From positions 1 through 48,126 of the forward strand of contig CAJCCX010000221.1 in assembly GCA_903961015.1 (NCBI GenBank): a DNA stretch of 48,126 nucleotides, written 5' to 3'. A program made the translations under genes and the position numbers. This stretch comes from an uncultured bacterium. Lineage in GTDB: Bacteria > Planctomycetota > Phycisphaerae > Phycisphaerales > SM1A02. Shown one piece after another: positions 41,306 to 48,126 of the stretch (position 1 is the stretch's first letter; each line of letters opens with the position of its first letter). The notes beneath the pieces are model-generated. The model was not told the DNA's origin, did not search any database, and saw only the letters and a list, made by a program, of their open reading frames with translations.

Positions 41306-41632
41306 ATGAAAGTAAATCGACTCGAATGGAGCTTGGCAACTTCTGCTTGCGTTCTAGGAACAATCCTGGTCATGCTGTGTCTATTCCAACCGATTGATCC
41401 AAGCGCCCACGCTGGAGAATCAATTGGACCAGCATCGAATGGAATCGGAGTGATGACGCTTTCGAATGGCGAGGGACCGGACAACCGCCCAAGCGAATGT
41501 GTTTATCTGCTTGATAATCGAAATGAAATGCTCATGATCTATTCGGTTGAAGTCATGAGTGGTAATCGAACTCTTGCGCTGCGTACAGCGGAAAAGTTGC
41601 CAAATCTTTTCCGCGCGGCACGGCCTCGCTGA
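41306..41632 (+). CDS. Small exported protein, third of the cassette
   Basis: A 108-residue protein 10 bp after the previous stop. N-terminal anchor or signal (SLATSACVLGTILVMLCLF), then a Gly/Ser/Pro-rich stretch and the VYLLDNRNEMLMIYSV motif that echoes the preceding protein. It ends in a basic FRAARPR. Together the three genes look like a unit of membrane-attached proteins sharing a short beta-strand motif. Function unknown; deoC follows 4 bp later. Confidence 0.6.
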   Translation: MKVNRLEWSLATSACVLGTILVMLCLFQPIDPSAHAGESIGPASNGIGVMTLSNGEGPDNRPSECVYLLDNRNEMLMIYSVEVMSGNRTLALRTAEKLPNLFRAARPR

Positions 41633-41636
41633 CACG

Positions 41637-42611
41637 ATGCGCGCTCGCCCTGTCGAGACTGTCACTGCCATCTCGCGTGCTGCGCGATTTACGAAACGAT
41701 CGATTAAAGCCGGCTCGAAACGTCAAGCGCTGCGTCTCACACTTTCGATGCTTGACATGACGACACTCGAGGGAAAAGATTCCAGCGAAAAGATTCGCGC
41801 GCTCTGCCAGAAAGCAATCTCTCCAAGCGAGTTGTTATTTACTCCGCCGCTTCCAAGTGCGGCCGCCGTCTGTGTCTATCCCTCACTCGTGCCGATCGCC
41901 CGTGAAGCTGTTGCGGGAACGAATATCAAAGTGGCATCTGTTGCGACAGGATTTCCAAGCGGGCAATATCCACTCGATGTTCGACTTGATGATTGTCGAA
42001 AGGCAATCGAAGCTGGTGCGGACGAAATTGATATGGTCATTTCGCGAGGACTTTTTCTTGCTGGACGATACGACGATGTTAGACGTGAAATTCGTGAAAC
42101 GCGCGCAGTATGCGCAGCAACATCAAAGTACATCAGCCGTAATCCAGTCCATCTGAAAATAATTCTCGAAACCGGTGAGCTTGGAACGCTTGACTCGATT
42201 CGATTCGCGAGCGATCTTGCGATCGATGCAGCAACGAGTGTTTCAGGATTGCCAGATCCCACTGACGGTGAAGTTTTTATAAAGACTTCAACGGGGAAAA
42301 TTCAGCCAGCGGCCACGATGCCTGTCACGCTGATCATGCTTGAAGCGATTCGTGATCACTTTCTTGCGACGGGCTTACGCATTGGGATGAAACCGGCGGG
42401 GGGGATTCGCACTGCGAAAAGTGCTATTGCATATCTCGTGATGGTGAAGGAGACGCTCGGCGAAGAATGGTTGACACCATCACTCTTTCGATTTGGCGCA
42501 TCCACACTAATCAACGATGTTGTGCGGCAATTGATTCGATTGGATATGCCGCGCGAATCGCCAGTCGCCGGTGCTGTGCGATATGCGGCTTCATACGATC
42601 CGACGGAATAA
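41637..42611 (+). CDS. deoC: Deoxyribose-phosphate aldolase
   Basis: A 324-residue TIM-barrel aldolase that splits 2-deoxyribose-5-phosphate into glyceraldehyde-3-phosphate and acetaldehyde in nucleoside breakdown. SVATGFPSG is near the phosphate site, EIDMVISRG carries the conserved Asp, LKIILETGEL holds the second Lys (about 174), and EVFIKTSTGK has the Schiff-base Lys216; MKPAGGIRT follows. It is longer than E. coli DeoC (about 260 residues) and resembles the long, eukaryotic-like group. ATG 41637 is 4 bp past the previous stop; an open frame to 41559 overlaps that gene. Confidence 0.92.
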   Translation: MRARPVETVTAISRAARFTKRSIKAGSKRQALRLTLSMLDMTTLEGKDSSEKIRALCQKAISPSELLFTPPLPSAAAVCVYPSLVPIAREAVAGTNIKVASVATGFPSGQYPLDVRLDDCRKAIEAGADEIDMVISRGLFLAGRYDDVRREIRETRAVCAATSKYISRNPVHLKIILETGELGTLDSIRFASDLAIDAATSVSGLPDPTDGEVFIKTSTGKIQPAATMPVTLIMLEAIRDHFLATGLRIGMKPAGGIRTAKSAIAYLVMVKETLGEEWLTPSLFRFGASTLINDVVRQLIRLDMPRESPVAGAVRYAASYDPTE

Positions 42612-42663
42612 ATTTCTGTTGCTTGATTCCGCAACTCAATTCTTTGTGTTGCAATGGTGTGCT

Positions 42664-42679
42664 GCGGACTGATTTGCCC
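42664..42679. repeat. Direct repeat, first copy
   Basis: GCGGACTGATTTGCCC; the second copy at 42784..42799 differs at one base (T to C). The offset is 120 bp. Sequences between the copies do not match closely. Confidence 0.4.
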
Positions 42680-42783
42680 AGGTTGTCAAACACCTATGGA
42701 ATGGTTTATGTGAACGCCGCGGGACGCATGTCCTGGCGCTCAAACATGCATGGACTCAAAAGTGTTTCGTGCAGATTTTGGTA

Positions 42784-42799
42784 GCGGACTGATTCGCCC
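42784..42799. repeat. Direct repeat, second copy
   Basis: GCGGACTGATTCGCCC; see the copy at 42664..42679. Confidence 0.4.
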
Positions 42800-42971
42800 C
42801 GGGGCTTTAACATGCTGCGTGCTGAAATCCAGCGCGCCCTCCGGCGCGCGCCAAGACAACTACGCGGACTCCGGCTCGGCTTGCAAACTCGCCGGGGTTC
42901 AAATCATTCCGCTGCCCACGTGAGCGAATCAAATTCTCGTTCGAACGTTTTCAGATCCGTCGCGCATCCGC

Positions 42972-43162
42972 TTGCGTATCCAGCCGTTGAAAAATTCTGC
43001 CGGGCGAGTTCCGCAGGCGGCCGACGGAATTTGTAATCAAACTTCGAAACCCGGATCGTGTCGGTCGCCGAGGACTGTCTGAGCCCGGCGGGATCTTTTC
43101 ACGGCTGCCCACTTATGTATCTCCGTGGCTCGAATCCGTGGCTGATTCCGTCGCACTTCAAT
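42972..43162. repeat. 191/192-bp tandem repeat, copy A
   Basis: Begins TTGCGTATCCAGCCGTTGAA. The most constant parts across the three copies are GGCGAGTTCCGCAGGCGGCC and GATCGTGTCGGTCGCCGAGG, with GACTGTCTGAGCCC after it and CTTTTCACGGCTG near the end. GC content is higher than in neighbouring genes. Copy A starts 191 bp before copy B. Confidence 0.8.
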
Positions 43163-43354
43163 TTGCGTACCCAGCCGCTGGAAAGTTCTCTCAGGCGAGT
43201 TCCGCAGGCGGCCGGCGGCACTTGCACTAAAATTTCGCAAATCGGATCGTGTCGGTCGCCGAGGACTGTCTGAGCCCCGAGAGGACTTTTCACGGCTGAC
43301 CACAAATGTATTTCTCTGGCTCGATTCCGTGGCTGTATTCGTGACTGATTCCGT
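43163..43354. repeat. 191/192-bp tandem repeat, copy B
   Basis: Begins TTGCGTACCCAGCCGCTGGA and is the most divergent copy (CTCAGGCGAG for CCGGGCGAG, CCCGAGAGGAC for CCGGCGGGATC). Period to copy C is 192 bp. Confidence 0.8.
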
Positions 43355-43520
43355 TTGCGTACCCAGCCGTTGAAAAATTCTGCCGGGCGAGTTCCGCAGG
43401 CGGCCGACGGCACTTGCAATAAAATTTCACAAACTGGATCGTGTCGGTCGCCGAGGACTGTCTGAGCCCGGCGGGATCTTTTCACGGCTGCTCACTTATG
43501 CATTTCCGCAGCTGTATCTG
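43355..43520. repeat. 191/192-bp tandem repeat, copy C (truncated)
   Basis: Begins TTGCGTACCCAGCCGTTGAA, nearly identical to copy A for 140 bp, then degenerates into GCAGCTGTATCTGCAGC. It ends just before the stop of the protease gene at 43526. Minus-strand frames across the copies are repeat artefacts, not genes. Confidence 0.75.
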
Positions 43521-43525
43521 CAGCT

Positions 43526-46150
43526 CTACGGCGTTCCCCACGATGCAAGCAAACGAGTGAGATCAGATCCATCAACAAGTCCACTCAAATCAATATCCGC
43601 ATTCGAATTCTGCGCGCCCCACGCAGCAAGCAATATGGCGAGATCCAATCCACCAACATCGCCATCCAAATTCAAATCTCCATGCGCACGCTCGCATCGA
43701 TCCGCCTTGCTGTCTAAATCTGTATCCAACAAATGTATTTCCATTCGAGCATCACCAACAAGAATTCCAGATCGCGCTTCTCGGTATGCGCCAACCGCAG
43801 CATATTCCCCTTGAACAGCAACAGCGAATCCAGCACGAATCGGTCCACGGGTCTCCCATCCAGATTCCGTCTGCACAAAATATTCGTGAGAACCATTGCT
43901 ATCCGAAGATGTCCAAGATCCAACTAATAATGTTTCGTCATCAATCGCAACACGCGCTCCGAATTTTCCGCCATTGACTGGTGATGCCGACTGAATTGTC
44001 TGCGTGAGTTGCCACTGAGATCCGCTTGGTTCAAATATGAAGACCGCACTTCCACTCAGAGACGATTGAGTGCCAGCACCTGGTGCACCAACAATGATTC
44101 GAGTCCCATCGATCGCAACGGACGATCCCGCACGTCCGGCATTTGCGGGAAAACCTGCCAGTCGCACTGGGTTCTGCCAACCCGCTTCTGTTCGCTGTGA
44201 AACATAGGCGGCTCCAGTTTCAAAGCCGCCCTCAAGCGTGACATACGGCGCACCGATCACAATAACTCCATCTGAAACTGCGACAGACAATCCAAAGTTG
44301 CCTTGATTCGTTCCATCGAGCGGCTGAAGCATCTTGACAAACTGCCAAACAGAATTGATCCGCTCAAAAACATATGCGCGTCCGCGCTGAATGGCTCCAC
44401 TGTTCACAACGGTCTGCGGAGAGCCGACAACAATGACATCGCCCTGCATTGCGACAGATGCGCCAAATCTCCCAGATTCCGTGGGGTTTGAAGAGACCAA
44501 AGTCGCATTCAGTTGCCAAGGTGCACCGGTTGAAGACTTTGCGAAAATCGAAACATCTCCAGCTGCATTGAAACCCTGCACATCACGCGTCTCGCTACCA
44601 ACCGCAATAAACGCACCATCGACAGCAACTGATCGACCAAAGAGATCCATTGAATTCGGATTTGTATGGCGCAGTGTCGTGACAAATTGCATCGTGCTTC
44701 CAACAATTGAAAAGACATTTGCACTTCCTGCAAAGTTGCCACCAATATCATCACCGTATGCGCCAACGACTACGTTGTGTCCATCCGTATCCACGGCGTA
44801 TCCATAAAAATTATCTGCGACGATGACCTGCGAAGGCAATCCGGCGATCACGCCACCTGGACAAAGAAATCGAGAAGGGTCGCTGCAAATCGTCGAAGAA
44901 ATTAGATCGCATCTATCCAAGACTCCGTTTCCATCGCAATCACTTGCAGAACCATCTGCCAATTGCATGATGTCTACTCGACCATCTTGATCACAATCTC
45001 CAAATGAACCAGGTGGTGCGGAGCAACGAAATCCGCGGATTGCTTGGTTGGTCAAGACGATTGAACCCGCATTGTCTCTCCCAGCATCTGAACCACTCGG
45101 CGCAATTCCTGTTGGCGTGTTATCAAAATTGACCAGCGGATTTGAAAAATTGTCAATTCGCGCTCCTGGGGAGTACGCCATGACAGTTCGGTATTGTGTG
45201 CCACTCGATCCATTGAAGCGATGGCCAACTGATTGGGGGAAAAGTCCGCCTGTCGTACAACCACCGCCATCGTTTGGTGCGTGACAACATCCCATGTTGT
45301 GCCCAAGTTCATGTGCAAATGTTTGACTCGACAAGCAACTCCACGCAGTCACACTGAAACCGATTCCAGAAACCGATGGATCATTTGCAGGCATCAAATA
45401 TGCAATGCCGCAATACTCACCAATCGAACGAACCATTGCAACAAGATCTGCGCCAGCCGCATCACGGAGCTGATGGATCTCATCAAGAATTCCGTCCCCT
45501 CCGCTGGCGAGCGTGCTGAGATCCGTTCCAAAGCTGACTTCGGTGTATGAAATTTCAGTGTCGAAAACGACACGAATACGTGTCGCAATATCGCTATTGG
45601 AATACGCAGCGTTCGCACTTGTTTCTGCAAGATCCACAAGCGCTGCAAGCGGTCCAACTCCGCCAGCTTGTTCGCGCGCTGCGGGGGTGGTGATCACCAA
45701 GACATCGACTGTTGGAGCATCGGCACATCCTCCGGCGATTCCGCCTTCAGCTTGGTCATACAAACCATTTTCAAGAAGTTCTTTGGGAGCTTCGACTGCT
45801 CCTGCGCAATCTTGCATCGCTTCCGGCGGAAGTATCTCAAATTGCAGCGGTTTTCCAGCGACGCCGCGAGCTCCCCAGCGGATTCCAGATCCATCAACAA
45901 GTGTTGCGGCAAGAAATCCACTGCGCTCGACAACGATTGCTTGAATCGGCCCATCTCTATCGTTGCCAGTTAGAACGCAGGACCTTCGGCCGACGGAACG
46001 CTCGGTCACTTTGGAAGATGTGAAGTCAATGACCCGAGGCCACTGTGCCTGTAGACCATCCCACCCGGCAGCAACCTGAGGTGCTGAGGTATTCGTTTTC
46101 CCTGTCGCCTCCAAGCCCATAACAAATAGGAGCGCGAAAGAAACAAACAT
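43526..46150 (-). CDS. Secreted metzincin protease with beta-propeller and dockerin tail
   Basis: An 874-residue exported protease. A short, weak signal sequence (MFVSFALLFVMGLEA) lacks basic residues. The catalytic domain (about 145-375) has HELGHNMGCCH at 280-290, giving three zinc His and Glu281, and the Met-turn VMAYSPG near 324; this is the reprolysin-like M12 type. Then come Asp-rich loops (DCDQDGRVDI, DCDGNGVLDRCD), a FG-GAP-like propeller (about 455-790, repeated FGxSVAV or FGASVAM with VVGxP) and a C-terminal dockerin-like pair (DLNLDGDVGGLDLAILLAAW, DLSGLVDGSDLTRLLASW). It likely degrades extracellular protein. ATG 46150 lies 2 bp after the upstream stop, suggesting coupling. Confidence 0.88.
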   Translation of the reverse strand: MFVSFALLFVMGLEATGKTNTSAPQVAAGWDGLQAQWPRVIDFTSSKVTERSVGRRSCVLTGNDRDGPIQAIVVERSGFLAATLVDGSGIRWGARGVAGKPLQFEILPPEAMQDCAGAVEAPKELLENGLYDQAEGGIAGGCADAPTVDVLVITTPAAREQAGGVGPLAALVDLAETSANAAYSNSDIATRIRVVFDTEISYTEVSFGTDLSTLASGGDGILDEIHQLRDAAGADLVAMVRSIGEYCGIAYLMPANDPSVSGIGFSVTAWSCLSSQTFAHELGHNMGCCHAPNDGGGCTTGGLFPQSVGHRFNGSSGTQYRTVMAYSPGARIDNFSNPLVNFDNTPTGIAPSGSDAGRDNAGSIVLTNQAIRGFRCSAPPGSFGDCDQDGRVDIMQLADGSASDCDGNGVLDRCDLISSTICSDPSRFLCPGGVIAGLPSQVIVADNFYGYAVDTDGHNVVVGAYGDDIGGNFAGSANVFSIVGSTMQFVTTLRHTNPNSMDLFGRSVAVDGAFIAVGSETRDVQGFNAAGDVSIFAKSSTGAPWQLNATLVSSNPTESGRFGASVAMQGDVIVVGSPQTVVNSGAIQRGRAYVFERINSVWQFVKMLQPLDGTNQGNFGLSVAVSDGVIVIGAPYVTLEGGFETGAAYVSQRTEAGWQNPVRLAGFPANAGRAGSSVAIDGTRIIVGAPGAGTQSSLSGSAVFIFEPSGSQWQLTQTIQSASPVNGGKFGARVAIDDETLLVGSWTSSDSNGSHEYFVQTESGWETRGPIRAGFAVAVQGEYAAVGAYREARSGILVGDARMEIHLLDTDLDSKADRCERAHGDLNLDGDVGGLDLAILLAAWGAQNSNADIDLSGLVDGSDLTRLLASWGTP

Positions 46151-46152
46151 AA

Positions 46153-46623
46153 TTACATTCTAGGTGGAAAATCACGAGGTGCAAAAGGTTTCGGCGGGAA
46201 TTTCAATCTTTCTATAGCAACGCACGCACGCTCGACATCTGCGAGTGCTGCACGAACTCTGCGCCACGGCGCGAAAATTGCATCAAGATCTAATTCTTTT
46301 GTGTGTTCAAGCACGCTTGTCGCTGGAATCTTTACACCTGGCGCTGATAACGCTTTTGTTGCATCTTCTAATTCACGAATCATTCGTTCGAGATCAGCAC
46401 GAGCTGCGGCCAATCGCAAAGCAGTAGGCCGTGCACGAGGCCCTTCATCTGTCTTCTTCCACGAACCTGTGCGAGACGTATTGCCGCGTGGTGCACCACG
46501 ACCACCGCGAGAACCACCAAAGCCGCCTCCACGAGGACCACCGCTTGATCGATCATCGCTCGGTCCATCATTGTTGTTGGGATTTCCTTGCGGATAAAAT
46601 GGACGATTTGGCGGGAGAGGCAT
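46153..46623 (-). CDS. Gly/Arg-rich protein of unknown function
   Basis: A 156-residue cytoplasmic protein. ATG 46623 gives MPLPPNRPFYPQG; the frame is open to 46686 but would overlap the divergent transporter gene. Residues 15-70 are low complexity (GGPRGGGFGGSRGGRG), like RGG tails of RNA-binding proteins. The C-terminal part (70-156) is helical, with RLAAARADLERMIRELEDA and IFAPWRRVRAALADVERA, which could form a coiled coil or helical hairpin. I know no family match. It is 2 bp upstream of the protease gene and divergent from the CDF gene by 36 bp. Confidence 0.55.
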   Translation of the reverse strand: MPLPPNRPFYPQGNPNNNDGPSDDRSSGGPRGGGFGGSRGGRGAPRGNTSRTGSWKKTDEGPRARPTALRLAAARADLERMIRELEDATKALSAPGVKIPATSVLEHTKELDLDAIFAPWRRVRAALADVERACVAIERLKFPPKPFAPRDFPPRM

Positions 46624-46659
46624 AAAGAGCAATCGTAGAGACTCGCACCCAACTGTGGT

Positions 46660-47592
46660 ATGACACTTCCCGTGAGAATGACACAAACAACAATTGCGAA
46701 AATTGCGGTTGTGGGTTCTGTCGTCATTTTGGGGGTGAAACTGACGGCGTGGTGGCTGACTCGGTCTGATGCCGTGCTGTCGGATGCCCTCGAATCAATT
46801 GTGAATGTCGTTGCGAGCGTCATGACTTTGGGTGCGGTTCGACTTTCTGCGAAACCACCTGATGAAGATCATCCATACGGCCACGGCCGAGTTGAATTTG
46901 TCAGCGCTGCGGTTGAGGGGGGGATGCTCATTGCCGCGGGAGCTTTTATTCTGATTCACTCGGTTGGGTCGCTGATCGATCATTCACCACCGATTGAAAA
47001 TGCGACTTGGGGAATTGCCCTTGTCGTCATTGGAGGATTGATCAATCTGTGTCTTGCGTGGATGATGATTTCGATTGGGCGCCGCACAAACTCTGCGGCG
47101 TTGCTGGCAGATGGTGTTCATATTCTTTCTGATTCACTGACCACGGCTGCGGTCATCGCGGGTCTGATCATCATTCACTTCACAGGAATATGGTGGATCG
47201 ATCCAGCGATTGCATTCATGCTGGGATGTCTGTTGATGTATATGGGATGGCACGTTGCGAAAAGTTCAGTCAGTCGATTGATTGATCGTCAAGATGACGG
47301 CGATATTCAAAAGCTGCAGATACTTTTGAAAAGTCATTTGCCAAGCGGGGCAAACTCTCCCAAAATTTGCTCGTTTCATAAAGTTCGTTGCCGTCACGAT
47401 GGAAGTATGCACTGGATTGATATGCACATTCAGTTACCTGGAGAAATGAGCGTGGCGCAGAGCCATGACATTGCAACCGTGCTGGAATTAGAAGCAATCG
47501 CTGCGCTTGGTGGCGCGGGGAATGCAACAGCTCACTGCGAGCCGTGCGAAGATTGTTCGTGCGCTCTCAATCGATCTGCAAGCACGTCATAA
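46660..47592 (+). CDS. Cation diffusion facilitator (CDF) metal transporter
   Basis: A 310-residue inner-membrane exchanger of divalent metals for protons. Six TM helices are seen. The metal site motifs are SDALES (41-46) in helix 2, HPYGHGRVE (71-79) and LLADGVHILSDSL (about 146-158) in helix 5: one Asp pair and His residue form the zinc/iron/manganese site. A cytoplasmic domain follows (KICSFHKVRCRHDGSMHWIDMHIQ). The C-terminus has the unusual Cys-rich HCEPCEDCSC. ATG 46678 (MTQTTIAK) is an alternative start. The 3' end overlaps the convergent membrane gene by 61 bp. Confidence 0.93.
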   Translation: MTLPVRMTQTTIAKIAVVGSVVILGVKLTAWWLTRSDAVLSDALESIVNVVASVMTLGAVRLSAKPPDEDHPYGHGRVEFVSAAVEGGMLIAAGAFILIHSVGSLIDHSPPIENATWGIALVVIGGLINLCLAWMMISIGRRTNSAALLADGVHILSDSLTTAAVIAGLIIIHFTGIWWIDPAIAFMLGCLLMYMGWHVAKSSVSRLIDRQDDGDIQKLQILLKSHLPSGANSPKICSFHKVRCRHDGSMHWIDMHIQLPGEMSVAQSHDIATVLELEAIAALGGAGNATAHCEPCEDCSCALNRSASTS

Positions 47593-48126
47593 GAGCCGCA
47601 AAACAGAGCGACAAATTCTGGGAGTCCGCGGGTGATGAGACCGATCAGATATCCGAAAATTGTTCCCCGAATCAATGCCCATATGGCGTAAAGCGCAACG
47701 ACTGAGAGAGGACCATTCTGCCGGCGAGTCATTCGCCAAGATTTTGCAATTGCGGGAAAAGCTCCCATGCGATCCAAAGCTGGATCGATGATCGCAATCC
47801 CTGCATAGACCAATCGAAATTGAAAATAGATGCTGAGAAAAATGAACGGTATACCAACGATCAGCACCGTCAACATGATTGTGAGGATTTGGCTTGTCGG
47901 ATCGCCTTCACTCATTACTGAAATCAAGCTGACGATAAATGACACAATGATCGCAACGATAATCCAAATCAAAAGCGGAATGAACCCAGACAGAATAAGC
48001 ACGAGCGAAAAGATCGAAAAATCCCAAGCGCGAAGATATGGCGCAAAGAGATCAGATCGCTTGGGTGACTCGTTTCGAATCGCACGCAATCCGATGAGCC
48101 CGGCTCCATACGAAATAGGAAGAGCG
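47532..48126 (-). CDS. Membrane protein, 5' end outside the window
   Basis: The frame remains open to the window edge. TTG 48089 would be the first start codon, but the residues before it (YGAGLIGLRA) look like continuing protein, so I treat the gene as partial. About 198 residues are visible, with four or five hydrophobic segments (LVLILSGFIPLLIWIIVAII, ILTIMLTVLIVGIPFIFL, then others). The loop RMGAFPAIAKSWRMTRRQ resembles those in DUF975/glycerophosphodiesterase-membrane-domain proteins, but the match is weak. Its 3' end overlaps the CDF gene by 61 bp in opposite orientation. Confidence 0.7.
   Translation of the reverse strand, partial: ALPISYGAGLIGLRAIRNESPKRSDLFAPYLRAWDFSIFSLVLILSGFIPLLIWIIVAIIVSFIVSLISVMSEGDPTSQILTIMLTVLIVGIPFIFLSIYFQFRLVYAGIAIIDPALDRMGAFPAIAKSWRMTRRQNGPLSVVALYAIWALIRGTIFGYLIGLITRGLPEFVALFCGSYDVLADRLRAHEQSSHGSQ

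Larger units (their letters stand above)
42612..42971. other. Non-coding stretch between deoC and the tandem repeats
   Basis: About 360 bp without a credible gene. It holds the 16-bp direct repeat pair GCGGACTGATTYGCCC at 42664 and 42784, a GC-rich region with GCGCGC runs near 42832-42850, and GGTTCAAATC near 42896 that resembles a tRNA T-loop but pairs poorly. It may be degenerate sequence; I assign no function. Confidence 0.5.

Noticed and set aside
42855-42925. tRNA-like stretch with TTGCAAA and GGTTCAAATC
   Set aside because: The T-stem pairs poorly, the anticodon-like stem has a mismatch, and no acceptor stem closes at tRNA length (a GGTAGCG match lies about 135 bp away). A tmRNA was also considered and does not fit.
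43037-43485. Minus-strand reading frames of 88 and 128 residues across the tandem repeats
   Set aside because: They simply translate the repeat (AQTVLGDRHDP recurring), change frame between copies because one period is 191 bp, and have no ribosome site.
1-48126. CRISPR arrays, insertion sequences, rRNA genes, integrase genes
   Set aside because: No short regularly spaced repeats with unique spacers, no transposase or integrase motifs and no rRNA-like sequence were seen on either strand.

Overview
The window looks like chromosomal DNA from a marine planctomycete, most likely of the Phycisphaerae. No marker gene settles this; I infer it from gene content. The clues are a planctomycete-type cytochrome c tail (1..504), two secreted proteins ending in dockerin-like Asp/Gly repeats (1386..3095 and 43526..46150), two neighbouring GH29 fucosidases, many starts without a Shine-Dalgarno (SD) sequence, and tightly packed small operons on both strands. 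A green-type proton-pumping rhodopsin with its retinal-producing dioxygenase points to a sunlit water habitat.

Layout. 1..4071: end of a cytochrome c protein, a lipoprotein, an FG-GAP/dockerin protein and an unknown protein. 4105..8629: two convergent GH29 alpha-L-fucosidases, the second behind a TlpA-like thioredoxin, suggesting use of fucose-containing polysaccharide. 8650..11989: MFS exporter, orphan ABC ATPase, DUF721/DciA-like protein, YbgC-like thioesterase. 12292..14176: rhodopsin and blh, after a 302-bp AT-rich leader holding two inverted repeats. 14181..18668: metallophosphoesterase-yidC-mnmE operon. 18746..20242: dihydrolipoyl dehydrogenase, followed by a perfect 17-bp hairpin. 20403..21982: HTH-TPR regulator with a small exported or membrane protein. 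22133..26097: gmk, tmk, the PLP-homeostasis gene and gpmI. 26127..32658: a possible caspase-fold protein, der, ricT-like, an oversized signal peptidase I, an EamA transporter and a membrane protein. 32703..36885: xylA, a YceI protein, a small gene candidate, parB with two parS-like sites and a STAS protein. 36896..42611: beta-CASP nuclease, cupredoxin lipoprotein, nucleotide-sugar dehydrogenase, three small membrane-anchored proteins, deoC. 42612..43525: 914 bp without a credible gene, including three tandem copies of a 191/192-bp repeat. 43526..48126: dockerin-tailed metzincin protease, a Gly/Arg-rich protein, a CDF metal transporter and a truncated membrane protein.

How the genes fit together. 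Most of the window is housekeeping (translation, nucleotide synthesis, membrane insertion and secretion, glycolysis, chromosome partition) mixed with accessory functions for a particle- or alga-associated life: secreted glycosidases, a secreted protease, redox proteins and light-driven proton pumping. The least explained items are the 191/192-bp repeat array, the roughly 280-residue insert in signal peptidase I, the three-gene small-protein cassette, and the HTH-TPR regulator with its small partner. I see no CRISPR array, insertion sequence, rRNA or convincing tRNA.
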